A stretch of 40,149 nucleotides of DNA from Gemmatimonadota bacterium (GCA_002712305.1 PATE01000085.1:40324-80472), one strand, 5' to 3'. Shown: positions 30,980 through 39,971, counted from the stretch's first letter. Notes: generated by a model from the sequence alone, not told the origin. Made by a program: numbers and translations.

Positions 30980-33391
30980 TCAGCGAAGGCGTGCCCCAAA
31001 GGCGTCGCCCAAACGTTTCAGAATGCGGTCGATGACCTGATCGGCGTCACGGTCTTCCAGTGTGCCACTATCCGATCGCAGGCTTAGGGAGAAGGCGAGA
31101 CTGTGCTTTCCTGTCTCGACTTGATCGCCTGTGTAAACGTCGAAGACTTCGACGGTCTCAACCAGCGTAGGGTCTACACGACGGATCTCTTCGATGATCT
31201 GACCCGCTGCGACACCCGTGTCGAGCACGACCGCCAGGTCGCGCTCAATCGGGGGGAACTTGGGGAGAGGCACATAGTCGTTGCCCCATTCAGACCAGAG
31301 GCGGGCAACGCACGTACCTTGAATCTCAAAGATATAGATGTCTCTATCCACATCAAAAGCGGCGCACAGATCTCGATGGGCCTGCCCCCAATGACCGATG
31401 GTTTCGCCATTTCGTAGAATCCGGGCCCCCTGGCCGGCACGCAGGAAACCCACCGACTCGTCTATGGGTTCATACGTCACCTCGGATCCATGCCCAGATC
31501 CGCGTCCAGACTCGGAATCGAGCAGGAGCGCATCCACAACACCCTTGAGGTCAAGCACGTCGACGTCTCGATGATCACCGCGCCAGGCAGATGCGCTGGC
31601 CTGTCCAGCCATCAGACCACCCACGAGCAGACTCTCGTCCGGCAGGGATCCGGGATGAGGTGAGAAGACCCGTCCCACTTCAAACAGTCCAACCCCAGAC
31701 TGCCGTTGATTGAAATTTCGTCTCGCCACATCGAAGAGCCCTGGTAGCAAACTCGTTCGCAGATGCGAGACCCCTTCGGCAGGCGGATTGGCCAGTCGAC
31801 AAGCAGTGGTGCCCATCAGCTGGGTCCATCGATCATCGACAATGCTCGGGGAGATGATCTCGTCGAGTCCCAGTTCCACCAAACCCTCTCGGAGTGATCG
31901 GGCAATGTCGTAGCCGCCTCGGGGCTGTTGGGGAATAGGTCCGCGGACGATTTCGGCGCCCTCTACCTGGTGGTATCCATGGATTCGCCCGACTTCCTCG
32001 ACCAGGTCGACTTCACGCTCCAGATCTGGGCGGAAGGCAGGGACCGTCACGACCAGATCCTGGTCGGGTCCGCGGTCCACGACGCATCCCAGGGCCTGCA
32101 GAATTCGCCGACACTCATCGGAGTCGATATTCGCTGACAGCAACTGACTGGCGCGCTCAGGTCGAAGGGGAATCTGAGGCAGGCTTGTCGGCGCCGGATA
32201 GACATCGATGGCGCCGTCATCGATGACCCCTCCTGTGATCTGAGCGAGAAGGTCCGCCGCCCGTTCAGAGGCGAAGGCCGCCATCGCCACGTCTGCCCCT
32301 CGTTCGAAGCGAGCCGATGCTTCGGTGCGTAGTCCGAGCCGACTCGCGGTCTGGCGAACCGTTCGTCGATCGAAGAAGGCCGACTCGAGCAGAATGTCCG
32401 TCGTCGAATCGTCCACCTCCGAGTTGGCGCCTCCCATGATCCCCGCCAATGCGACAGGACGGACGCCGTCGGCGATGACCAGATCTTCGGGCGTGAGTTT
32501 CTGGTCGGTGCCATCGAGCGTCTGCAGCGGCTCGCCCGGGATGGCACGACGCACGACGATCCGGCCTTCGCGCAGTCGGGCAAGGTCAAAGGCGTGCAAG
32601 GGTTGACCAAGTTCGAGCATGACGAAATTGGTGACGTCCACCACGTTGTTGATCGGTCGCTGTCCCACGGCACGCAAACGGTTCTGTAGCCACGAGGGCG
32701 ACGGCGCTACCTGGATACCGCGGAGGATGCGAGCCACATACCGTGGGCAGCCCACCGTATCGTCGATATCGACGCGGCACGTCGTTTCGACCGGTGGTCC
32801 CTGGGCATCGAGTTCGAACCGAGGAAGGTTGAGGGGCCTCTGAGACAGGGCCGACACTTCACGGGCGATCCCCACGATGCTGAGGCAATCGGGACGATTG
32901 GGTGTTACCTCAAAGTCGATGACGACATCGTTCAGACCCGCCGCATCGGCGTAGGGCGTTCCGACCGAGTAGTCGCTGGGCAATACCATGATTCCGGATG
33001 CGTCCGTGCCCAACTCGAGTTCGGCCTCGGAGCAGATCATGCCACTGGAGGCCACTCCTCGCAACTTCGCCTCACCAATGCGAGTACCATCCGGCAGCGT
33101 GCTGCCCGGCAAGATCACTGCGACTCGCTGGCCGGTGTCCACGTTAAGCGCACCGCAGACGATCGTGCGCGGCGCACTCTCACCTACGTCTACGGTGCAA
33201 ACAGACAGGCGGTCAGCATTCGGGTGCTGAGCACGATCCAGGACGTGCCCCACTATGACCCCATCGAGGCGAGCCCCCAGATCTTCGACCGCCTCTTCCT
33301 CGAGGCCGGCCATGGTCAGGCGTTCGACGAGTTCTTCGATGTCCCAATCGACGTCAACATAGTCGGCGAGCCACGAACGGGTGATTTTCAC
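30980..33391 (-). CDS. pheT: Phenylalanine-tRNA ligase beta subunit
   Basis: PheT forms the (alpha-beta)2 phenylalanyl-tRNA synthetase with PheS and contributes tRNA binding and editing. The 803 residues match the family size. The N-terminus has KITRSWLADYVDVDWDIEEL; a tRNA-binding (EMAP-like) domain spans about residues 40-150 (VIVGHVLDRAQHPNADRL, then TIVCGALNVDTGQ); the editing B3/B4 region includes DFEVTPNRPDCLSIVGIARE; the catalytic-like core has EVDLVEEVGRIHGYHQV; and the FDX-ACB anticodon-binding domain ends with FPPIERDLAVVLDTG and LRSDSGTLEDRDADQVIDR. Translation begins at GTG, four bases after pheS. No truncation is seen. Confidence 0.97.
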   Translation of the reverse strand: MKITRSWLADYVDVDWDIEELVERLTMAGLEEEAVEDLGARLDGVIVGHVLDRAQHPNADRLSVCTVDVGESAPRTIVCGALNVDTGQRVAVILPGSTLPDGTRIGEAKLRGVASSGMICSEAELELGTDASGIMVLPSDYSVGTPYADAAGLNDVVIDFEVTPNRPDCLSIVGIAREVSALSQRPLNLPRFELDAQGPPVETTCRVDIDDTVGCPRYVARILRGIQVAPSPSWLQNRLRAVGQRPINNVVDVTNFVMLELGQPLHAFDLARLREGRIVVRRAIPGEPLQTLDGTDQKLTPEDLVIADGVRPVALAGIMGGANSEVDDSTTDILLESAFFDRRTVRQTASRLGLRTEASARFERGADVAMAAFASERAADLLAQITGGVIDDGAIDVYPAPTSLPQIPLRPERASQLLSANIDSDECRRILQALGCVVDRGPDQDLVVTVPAFRPDLEREVDLVEEVGRIHGYHQVEGAEIVRGPIPQQPRGGYDIARSLREGLVELGLDEIISPSIVDDRWTQLMGTTACRLANPPAEGVSHLRTSLLPGLFDVARRNFNQRQSGVGLFEVGRVFSPHPGSLPDESLLVGGLMAGQASASAWRGDHRDVDVLDLKGVVDALLLDSESGRGSGHGSEVTYEPIDESVGFLRAGQGARILRNGETIGHWGQAHRDLCAAFDVDRDIYIFEIQGTCVARLWSEWGNDYVPLPKFPPIERDLAVVLDTGVAAGQIIEEIRRVDPTLVETVEVFDVYTGDQVETGKHSLAFSLSLRSDSGTLEDRDADQVIDRILKRLGDAFGARLR

Positions 33392-33395
33392 CGCA

Positions 33396-34427
33396 TCAGC
33401 CTCCGAATTGCCTGGTGAACCGTAGATCGCTCTCGAAGAACAAGCGGATGTCGTCGATGCCGTAGCGGATCATCGCAACACGCTCGATGCCAAATCCGAA
33501 GGCGAATCCTGTGTACTTCTCAGCGTCGTATCCGACGGAGCGGAAGACGTTCGGGTCGACCATCCCCGCCCCACCGATCTCGATCCAACCCGTCCCTTTA
33601 CATACCCGACAACGCCCCCCACCGGCATGGCCATCGCCGCTACAGATGCTGCAGGAGAAGTCGAACTCAACGCTGGGTTCGGTGAACGGGAAGAAGTGTG
33701 GTCGAAAGCGGATTTCGGTCTGGTCGCCCATTACCTGTCGTCCGAGGGTTGTCAGGGTCCCCTTCAGTTCGGCCAGCGACACACCTTCATCTACGTAGAG
33801 CCCCTCGATTTGGTGGAAGACCATGTGATGCGTCGCATCGACGGTCTCCTTTCGGTAACAGCGGCCCTGCGAGATGACCCGCACCGGGGGAGGCTGGTTC
33901 TCCATCACGCGAATCTGCACGGTGGAGGTGTGTGTTCGCAGCAGATGGCCATCATCCAGATAGAACGTGTCGTGTTCGTCACGGGCTGGATGATCGGCCG
34001 GGGTGTTGAGGGCATCGAAGTTGTGGAACTCATCGTCCACCTCCGGTCCATCGGCCACAGCGAAGCCCATACTGCGCAAGACGTCGACGAGTTCATCCGT
34101 CATCGCCGTGAGGGGATGTTTGCGTCCGCGATGCCCCCGGCGCCCGGGCAGTGTCACGTCAAGCGCATCGGCCTGCTCGGCCAGATCCTGCAGCGCGAGC
34201 TGGCGCTTGTCGAGGGCGCTGTCGATCTCGCGCTGTGCTTTTCCGGCTGCCTGGCCGACGACCGGGCGTTCCTCGGCCGATAGTTGGCCGATGCCGCTGA
34301 GGATCTCACGGAGCCGACTGCGTCGTCCCGCGTATAACACGCGGAGTTCCTCGAGGGATTTCAGATCGGAGGCGGTGTTGATTGCACCAATCGCCGCCTC
34401 ACGAAGTTCATCGATTTCACGCACCAT
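33396..34427 (-). CDS. pheS: Phenylalanine-tRNA ligase alpha subunit
   Basis: PheS is the catalytic subunit that activates phenylalanine and charges tRNA-Phe. The 343-residue protein has an N-terminal coiled coil (about residues 1-85), then the class II core: HPLTAMTDELVDVLRSMGFA, motif 2 around RCYRKETVDATHHMVFHQIE, and motif 3 in FAFGFGIERVAMIRYGIDD. A Cys-rich insertion (CSICSGDG and CRVCKGTGW) lies before IGGAGMVDPNV, a variant seen in many bacteria that may bind zinc. The ATG is 231 bases downstream of rplT; the intervening hairpin cluster is described separately. Its stop is four bases before pheT, so the two are translationally coupled. Confidence 0.97.
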   Translation of the reverse strand: MVREIDELREAAIGAINTASDLKSLEELRVLYAGRRSRLREILSGIGQLSAEERPVVGQAAGKAQREIDSALDKRQLALQDLAEQADALDVTLPGRRGHRGRKHPLTAMTDELVDVLRSMGFAVADGPEVDDEFHNFDALNTPADHPARDEHDTFYLDDGHLLRTHTSTVQIRVMENQPPPVRVISQGRCYRKETVDATHHMVFHQIEGLYVDEGVSLAELKGTLTTLGRQVMGDQTEIRFRPHFFPFTEPSVEFDFSCSICSGDGHAGGGRCRVCKGTGWIEIGGAGMVDPNVFRSVGYDAEKYTGFAFGFGIERVAMIRYGIDDIRLFFESDLRFTRQFGG

Positions 34428-34448
34428 GAACTACCCCGATCGGCCGTG

Positions 34449-34657
34449 AGGTCGGGAGGGTGGTTCCCGACCTGCAGGTGGAAGAACCCGGCGGCGCGCC
34501 TCGATACGATGAGACGACAAGGGGCTTCAGGAGACGGGTGGCGTCACGTGAGCCAATACAAGCACCCTCGGGGAACGTGGCGTTCCGGGGAAACGATACC
34601 CTACACCTCTCCTGACAGCTCCGGCGGAGCGCCGGGTCACACGCCCTTGAAGGCGTG
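34449..34657 (-). other. Hairpin cluster between rplT and pheS
   Basis: The 231-base gap between the rplT stop and pheS start contains four perfect inverted repeats, in transcription order: CACGCC/GGCGTG (34640-34657, next to the rplT stop), CCGGCG/CGCCGG (34621-34635), GGAACG/CGTTCC (34572-34586), and AGGTCGGGA/TCCCGACCT (34449-34473), the last ending 21 bases before the pheS ATG. None is followed by a long T tract. This could be an rplT terminator, an attenuator or a ribosome-access control for pheST. The inverted repeats are visible in the sequence; their role is inference. Confidence 0.55.
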
Positions 34658-34658
34658 C

Positions 34659-35015
34659 TTACGAGAGGTGGGCCTTTGCTTGCTCGGCGATGGCGGTAAA
34701 GGCCTCTGGGTCACGGACGGCTATATCAGCCAAGACCTTGCGGTTTACATCGATCTCGGCCTGGCCCAACCCGTGAATCAACTGGCTGTACGAGATCCCA
34801 TTGATCCGGGCTGCGGCATTGATGCGAGCAATCCACAATCTGCGAAAGTCTCGCTTACGACGGCGTCGATCACGATAGGCGTATGACTGCGCGCGATCGA
34901 CGGCTTCCTTAGCGGTGCGAAAGAGGCGGCTGCGTGCGCCGAAATAGCCACGAGCCTTCTTGAGGACCTTATTGCGACGTCGACGGGTCGCAACGCTGTT
35001 CCGTGTACGGGGCAT
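34659..35015 (-). CDS. rplT: 50S ribosomal protein L20
   Basis: L20 binds 23S rRNA early in large-subunit assembly. The 118-residue length is standard, and the whole sequence matches the family: [29 protein letters not shown]-like [40 protein letters not shown], and [19 protein letters not shown]. It is preceded by AGGAGG that overlaps the rpmI stop, 11 bases before the ATG. In many bacteria L20 represses its own operon by binding the leader mRNA; here the upstream leader hairpins are described separately. The neighbours rpmI and pheST are the usual ones. Confidence 0.98.
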   Translation of the reverse strand: MPRTRNSVATRRRRNKVLKKARGYFGARSRLFRTAKEAVDRAQSYAYRDRRRRKRDFRRLWIARINAAARINGISYSQLIHGLGQAEIDVNRKVLADIAVRDPEAFTAIAEQAKAHLS

Positions 35016-35030
35016 CGGTGGAAGTTCCTC

Positions 35031-35228
35031 CTACTTCAGACCCAGCGAACGCCGGACATTCTTCATGTTGGCGGAAGACACTTCATGACTCTTACGCAAC
35101 TGTCGCTTGCGCTTGGTCGAGCGCTTGCCAAGAAAGTGATCTCCGAAGGCGCGACCCCGCTTCAGGGACTTGTTCCCCCGTTGCTTGATGCGCTTGGCGG
35201 ACGATTTGTGGGTCTTCAGCTTAGGCAT
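35031..35228 (-). CDS. rpmI: 50S ribosomal protein L35
   Basis: L35 is a small basic large-subunit protein. The 65 residues are the normal size: MPKLKTHKSSAKRIKQRGNK, then a basic middle (RGRAFGDHFLGKRSTKRKRQ) and the conserved C-terminus (LRKSHEVSSANMKNVRRSLG). The ATG has no strong Shine-Dalgarno sequence, only GGAA 11 bases upstream. It is the first gene of the rpmI-rplT-pheST run; infC, which usually precedes rpmI, is not between it and the upstream gene. A well-formed promoter is about 137 bases upstream. Confidence 0.97.
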   Translation of the reverse strand: MPKLKTHKSSAKRIKQRGNKSLKRGRAFGDHFLGKRSTKRKRQLRKSHEVSSANMKNVRRSLGLK

Positions 35229-35285
35229 GGTTCACAAGATTCCGGTATGCGTGCCTTGATATCTTGATCCCGGAGAGGAGAGCAG

Positions 35286-35308
35286 CCAGGCTGAAACAGC
35301 CAGCCTGG
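35286..35308 (-). promoter_or_regulatory. Leader hairpin upstream of rpmI (possible L20-type control site)
   Basis: In the predicted 5' leader of rpmI a perfect 8-bp stem, CCAGGCTG/CAGCCTGG with a seven-base loop, lies about 60 bases before the ATG. L20 autoregulates rpmI-rplT in several bacteria through leader helices; whether this one mimics rRNA is not established from sequence alone. No T-box motif was seen. Confidence 0.45.
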
Positions 35309-35364
35309 ACAGGCCGGAATCTGAGAGGACACGCTGAAAATGTCGTGCAGAATTCGAACTGGCG

Positions 35365-35393
35365 AATATAGATGAGGCTCCGGAACCTGTCAA
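35365..35393 (-). promoter_or_regulatory. Near-consensus sigma70 promoter for rpmI-rplT-pheST
   Basis: On the minus strand TTGACA (35388-35393) and TATATT (35365-35370) are separated by exactly 17 bases. Transcription would begin near 35358, giving a leader of about 130 bases before rpmI. It is one of the best promoter matches in the window. Confidence 0.8.
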
Positions 35394-35409
35394 CGCGTCC
35401 CGGAGCCTC
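35374..35409. repeat. 10-bp inverted repeat overlapping the rpmI promoter
   Basis: GAGGCTCCGG (35374-35383) and its perfect complement CCGGAGCCTC (35400-35409) are separated by 16 bases. One arm lies in the promoter spacer and the -35 lies in the loop. It could terminate the upstream surface-protein transcript (no T tract follows) or be a binding site. Confidence 0.7.
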
Positions 35410-35450
35410 GAAAAACGGTGTAGTAGCGCCCAAACTGCTTCAGATACAGC

Positions 35451-38400
35451 CTACTTCAGATACAGCGCCTTGCGCACGATTCGTTCTGTACCGGTGAGCA
35501 ATTCGATCAGATAGACACCTGCCGCAACGGGTTGAGAGCGCTCATCTCGACCCCGCCAGACGAGGCTGTGATGGCCGGCTGTCCGGGTCTCGTCGATGAG
35601 GGTCCGAATGGGCTGACCGAGCAAGTCGAAGATCCGCACACGTACCCTCTGACTCTCGAGAGCCTCCGGCACAAAGAAGGAGATCGTCGTTTCCGGGTTG
35701 AACGGATTCGGATAGGCCGGATACAGCACAAACTCCACCGGGAGGGCATCTACCGTGACATGCTCTGGCGCGGCGATCGAGAGGGCACGATCTGTGCCTG
35801 CATGACCGAGGGCATCACCCAGGCGAAGGGTCATCGCCCCGGGGTAGAGTCGTTCAAAGCGAAGCGTCGGCATGTCGAGGGCAAACGCTTCCTGGTCGAT
35901 ACCACGAGCGAAGGCCAGCTCAATGGACCCGGGGCGTAGATCCCGAGACCAGAGCAGCGAAGCAGCGGTCCCCGGTTGATCGTGAACACCCATGAACCTC
36001 AATTGGCTGGGATCGAACTCCACAACCGTCGCCAGGCCGCGAAGGGGTGGCTCACCCGTCCATCTCAGCGTCGCCTCGACAAAGTCGGTGGCGGATGGTC
36101 TGTCCTCGGTGGACAGGATCAGTCCGTCGAGGCCTGAGTCGTTGGTCAGAGCCACAGGACGTGCACTCGACCCAAAGGTGTCGGCGAAGAAGAAGAAATC
36201 ATCCAGATCGACGATTCCCCCTGAGTTGTTGAAGTCGCCGCGCGCGTCGGTAGTGCCATACAGATCTGCAAAGGCGAAGAAATCGTCGATGTCGACGATG
36301 CCATCATCGTTCAGATCCGTCGGCAGTGGGCTGCGGACACGGACCACAGAGACGGCCTGAATCTGAAGCGTATCCGGTGTATCGAAGCCCTCGCTCAGTA
36401 GCTGAGCCGTCTGTATTACCACTTCCGTCTCTGTATCGGATGCCGCACCAGAGTCGATGACCAACAGGAGTCGTCCCAACGCGCCGTCGCCTGACGAGCC
36501 TTCATCTGTGGCACCCGCCGTCGTGTCCGTGGAGACTTCAATTCGAACCTGACCGGCAGTCGAATCGGTGACGGTGGCTGTCGCTTCCGTCAACAGATTG
36601 GCACCGTCGGCTCCCTCAGTCTCGAAGCCGGCAACCTGCAGAACGGCCGGGTCGAAGGTCAGGTCTACGGTGGCCTGGGTTACACTGATGGCCTCAGTGA
36701 CGTAGATATCCACGCCGATCGTATCTCCCGCAGTGCCACCTCCGGTGGCCGCCTGTTGATTTCCGACCGACGGATCGAGGTCCAGTGAGACGAGGGTTGA
36801 AATCTGTCCAAACCCAGATACGGGGATCGTCACAGTCGAACGATCCGGATCATTGGTGTCGAAGGAGATCGTCGTCGACAGGGCACCGCGGTTTGCCGCG
36901 ACATAACGCACGTCAAGCGTCTGTGTTTCATCTTCCAGGACCTGACTGGCGCTGAACACGCAGGTGAGCTCGAGGTTGCCCACCTGCAGATTGCTGATGA
37001 CGAGTGTCGTGCGACCTGGATTCGACAGAGACAACGTGGCCGACGCTGAATCGCCGAGCGTCACCGTGCCAAAATCGATGCTGTCGGGTTCCAGCAGGGC
37101 GACGGGGATCGCCCGGGCGTCGACGATCCACTGGACGTGGGTCGAATCGGTACCGTCAAGAATCCGCGTGACCACGGTGTCTGCCGTCGTCGTATCCGGG
37201 ACATGAAGGAATTGGTCATCCGTTTCGCCACTCTGAACGACGCCATCTACAAGCCAGCGGAAACTCAGCCCGTCGCCTTCCTCATCGCTGGCCGAGACGC
37301 TGAACACGATTCCCTGTCCCGGATCGAAGAAGAAGAAGGAGTCTACCGGAGCTCGACTGACCAATACGGGTGCATCGTTGACGGCGCTGACGAGGATCGT
37401 GAAAGCCTGCGACACCACATTTCCACCCGGATCGCTGACCTGCACCGTCACATCGTGTGACCCTGTGTCCGCCTGGACCGGTGTCCAGCGGATCGTTCCG
37501 GTCGTGTCGATCGTCATCGATACGGGGGATGTCGTCAATTCGAAGCTGAGCGCCTCGCTTTCCTCATCGGTCGCGATGACACTGTATTCATACAGCGCAT
37601 CCTCGGGGGCTGTCGTATCGGCTGAGCTGGTGATGATGGGATCGTCATCGACTTCGATGACGGTGATACCAAAACTTGTCGAGTCGGTCCCGCCTTGCCC
37701 GTCCTCCACCTTGACGACGACGGAATTCGCTCCGACATCGGTTTGCACAGGCGTCCAAGACACCACGCCGGAAGAATCGACAAGGAGCGAATCTGGGCCC
37801 GAGGTGAGGGTAAAGGTGAGGGAGGTATCTGCCACATCGATGTCGGTGGCGGACAGCTGAAGCGTGAAGAGCTGATCTTCGGCTGTACTCGTGTCGGCGA
37901 TGGACACGAAGCTCGGGGCATCGTTGGTATTGAACACGGTGAGCGCGAAGGACTGCGTCGCCGATTCACCGCCCTCGTCGGTCACCAGAATCTCAACAGG
38001 GGCGGACCCCGTGTCCTGCTGCGTCGGAGCCCAGGTGACGAGCCCGTCTGCATCGATGGTCATGCCTTCGGGCCCACTGACCAGGGTGAAGGTCACGGCA
38101 TCCTCATCCAGTTCCAGAATCTCTACCGTATAACTGAATGCACTGTCTTCAAAGGCTTGTGTCGGTGCCGTACTTGTGATTCGCGGGGACTCGTTGGCTG
38201 GTCTGACGCGCACAGGAATGAAGTGACGGGCATTGGTGCCATCGCCGTTGAAGATCTGCAATCCCAGGAGCCAGGAGCCCGTATCGGCAATGGTCGGCGT
38301 CCAGGTGATGGGGAACTCCCGCACGCCGGGCGTGAGGGCATCGGCGAAACCAGGAGGGTTGTCGTGGCCGGACACCGGATCGACGAGGACGATATTCTTC

Positions 38401-39971
38401 TCTTCGTTCAATGTCGGTGTGTAGGTCCACTCGGCCCCCTGCACTACGAGCGAGTCGGGCAGTGCAGTGGCGCCGATCTCGATGGTCGTGCCCGCTGCGG
38501 GTGCATCTCCATTCGACGGGCCACCGGTATAGCCGATGTCATTGCGAACGCCGCCACCGGATGTCAGAGCGTCACGGAGACCGACAATCGGATTGCCTGC
38601 GTCACGGGCGCCCGAGCCTGACGTAATCTGCCAATTGCTGGTCGCCGTATTCAGAAACAGCGGGTCTGCGTACACGTTGCCACCGGCACTGCTGGCTGAA
38701 GAGAAGGTGGGAACGATTGAATTGAGCGTATTAAGGGCACCTGTCGTATCGACTTCAAAGGTGACGTTCACGATCGGCCATACACGCGTCGTGTCGGGAA
38801 AGTCTGCTTCTGAAAAAACCTCCAACACGTAACTGGCAAAACCCAGATTTCCTGAAGGGGTGTGGATGATCTCTACACGCAGGGCGTTGTTACCCACATG
38901 CGTCGAATCCGGGGTCCAGCGAATGATTCCCGCCTGCCAATCTGCAGTGGCAACTTCCGGAGGCAGATCGCTCGTATTGATCCGATTGAAGCTGTAGTCC
39001 GATTTGTCGCCATCGACTTCGATGACATACTCATACGTCGACCCGACTTTTGCGATCGTATCCGGCCGATTCGTGACGAAGCTGGGCAGAGATATGCCGA
39101 AATCGTCGAGGGTGAGTGTATCGCGAATCGTGCGCTTCACCTTCGTACTGTCTTTCTCTTCAGACAGTTGGAGAATATCCACGTCCCAGAACAAGTTGTA
39201 GCGAACCAGGGGGGCGTCCCCGGAGACCGAGTCGATGATCGCTGGGATCTGGTCGCCGGACTCAGCGAAGAAAATGTTGCTGCTGATATCGGTGCGGTTC
39301 CCCGTGGTCAACACCGCGGGCGCGTTGTTCAGATAGAAGGTGTTGTTGCGAACCACGTCTCTCTGCGAAGTGTCAGAAAACGTGTTGTGCAGACTCAACA
39401 AGGACCGATCTGAGCCTGTCGTGCCATTCACCCGAACCGTGTTGTTGAGAAACTTGAGGCGACCATCTTTGACATAGATCACCTCGCCCGCGTCCGTCGC
39501 CTTGTTGCCGATGATGCGGGTATTGGCCACCCTGAGTGAGCAGGTCTCGCAATAGATCGCGCCGCCCTGATCGGCAGCACCATTGAGCAAGGCCAGGTCT
39601 CGCAGGACGAAGTCGGAGGTGGGGGCCGTGATGGTGAAGATCCGCGAGAGTCCTTGCGCGTCGAGCAGGACACCACCCGGGGAACTCACATAGATCCCCG
39701 ATTGTGTAATCTCGAAGGGGAAGGTCTCACCCGAACTGGGCGAGTACATCCCACTGGTCAGATTGATCACGTGAGGTCGCCCGTCGGTGATCACGTGTGC
39801 GACCTTCAGCGCGTGTGTCAGCGTCTTCCAAGGTGTGGACGCATCCTGCGCGACAATGTGACTGCGACGATTGTCTCCCGTGCTGCTATCGACGTGAAAC
39901 GTCAACGCATCCACAGGGGTGCGCCACAGGATAGAACCCAGTAGGACGAGGGACAGAGTTCGCTGAATCAT
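35451..39971 (-). CDS. Large secreted modular protein: beta-helix, Ig-like repeats, cohesin, dockerin-like repeat, FlgD/T9SS-like end
   Basis: This 1506-residue exported protein is built of modules. After a signal peptide (MIQRTLSLVLLGSILWRTPV) come right-handed beta-helix-like repeats (about 25-260), an Ig-like unit (about 290-385) and a second beta-helix-like piece (about 400-480). Cadherin/Ig-like repeats follow (about 490-870), with WTPVQxD..G signatures, then an abnormal-spindle-like domain (about 955-1055, FGTVTLGDSASATLSLSN). A cohesin-like domain spans about 1060-1210, two dockerin/EF-hand-like loops 1217-1265 (DLNDDGIVDIDD, DFNNSGGIVDLDD), and a second cohesin-like region about 1295-1400. 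The end (YPAYPNPFNPETT, then AGVYLIELLTG) is the FlgD-Ig/type IX sorting-like domain. The ATG at 39971 avoids overlap with the upstream gene. Surface adhesion or polysaccharide-related roles are likely. Confidence 0.88.
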   Translation of the reverse strand: MIQRTLSLVLLGSILWRTPVDALTFHVDSSTGDNRRSHIVAQDASTPWKTLTHALKVAHVITDGRPHVINLTSGMYSPSSGETFPFEITQSGIYVSSPGGVLLDAQGLSRIFTITAPTSDFVLRDLALLNGAADQGGAIYCETCSLRVANTRIIGNKATDAGEVIYVKDGRLKFLNNTVRVNGTTGSDRSLLSLHNTFSDTSQRDVVRNNTFYLNNAPAVLTTGNRTDISSNIFFAESGDQIPAIIDSVSGDAPLVRYNLFWDVDILQLSEEKDSTKVKRTIRDTLTLDDFGISLPSFVTNRPDTIAKVGSTYEYVIEVDGDKSDYSFNRINTSDLPPEVATADWQAGIIRWTPDSTHVGNNALRVEIIHTPSGNLGFASYVLEVFSEADFPDTTRVWPIVNVTFEVDTTGALNTLNSIVPTFSSASSAGGNVYADPLFLNTATSNWQITSGSGARDAGNPIVGLRDALTSGGGVRNDIGYTGGPSNGDAPAAGTTIEIGATALPDSLVVQGAEWTYTPTLNEEKNIVLVDPVSGHDNPPGFADALTPGVREFPITWTPTIADTGSWLLGLQIFNGDGTNARHFIPVRVRPANESPRITSTAPTQAFEDSAFSYTVEILELDEDAVTFTLVSGPEGMTIDADGLVTWAPTQQDTGSAPVEILVTDEGGESATQSFALTVFNTNDAPSFVSIADTSTAEDQLFTLQLSATDIDVADTSLTFTLTSGPDSLLVDSSGVVSWTPVQTDVGANSVVVKVEDGQGGTDSTSFGITVIEVDDDPIITSSADTTAPEDALYEYSVIATDEESEALSFELTTSPVSMTIDTTGTIRWTPVQADTGSHDVTVQVSDPGGNVVSQAFTILVSAVNDAPVLVSRAPVDSFFFFDPGQGIVFSVSASDEEGDGLSFRWLVDGVVQSGETDDQFLHVPDTTTADTVVTRILDGTDSTHVQWIVDARAIPVALLEPDSIDFGTVTLGDSASATLSLSNPGRTTLVISNLQVGNLELTCVFSASQVLEDETQTLDVRYVAANRGALSTTISFDTNDPDRSTVTIPVSGFGQISTLVSLDLDPSVGNQQAATGGGTAGDTIGVDIYVTEAISVTQATVDLTFDPAVLQVAGFETEGADGANLLTEATATVTDSTAGQVRIEVSTDTTAGATDEGSSGDGALGRLLLVIDSGAASDTETEVVIQTAQLLSEGFDTPDTLQIQAVSVVRVRSPLPTDLNDDGIVDIDDFFAFADLYGTTDARGDFNNSGGIVDLDDFFFFADTFGSSARPVALTNDSGLDGLILSTEDRPSATDFVEATLRWTGEPPLRGLATVVEFDPSQLRFMGVHDQPGTAASLLWSRDLRPGSIELAFARGIDQEAFALDMPTLRFERLYPGAMTLRLGDALGHAGTDRALSIAAPEHVTVDALPVEFVLYPAYPNPFNPETTISFFVPEALESQRVRVRIFDLLGQPIRTLIDETRTAGHHSLVWRGRDERSQPVAAGVYLIELLTGTERIVRKALYLK

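Noticed and set aside
34428-34658. T-box riboswitch controlling pheST
   Set aside because: No T-box sequence or specifier arrangement was found on the minus strand, and the hairpins are short and separate.
37695-38621. Long plus-strand frame of 308 codons opposite the surface-protein gene
   Set aside because: It is antisense to a clearly homologous modular protein, has no family motif, and arises from the codon bias of the GC-rich sequence.
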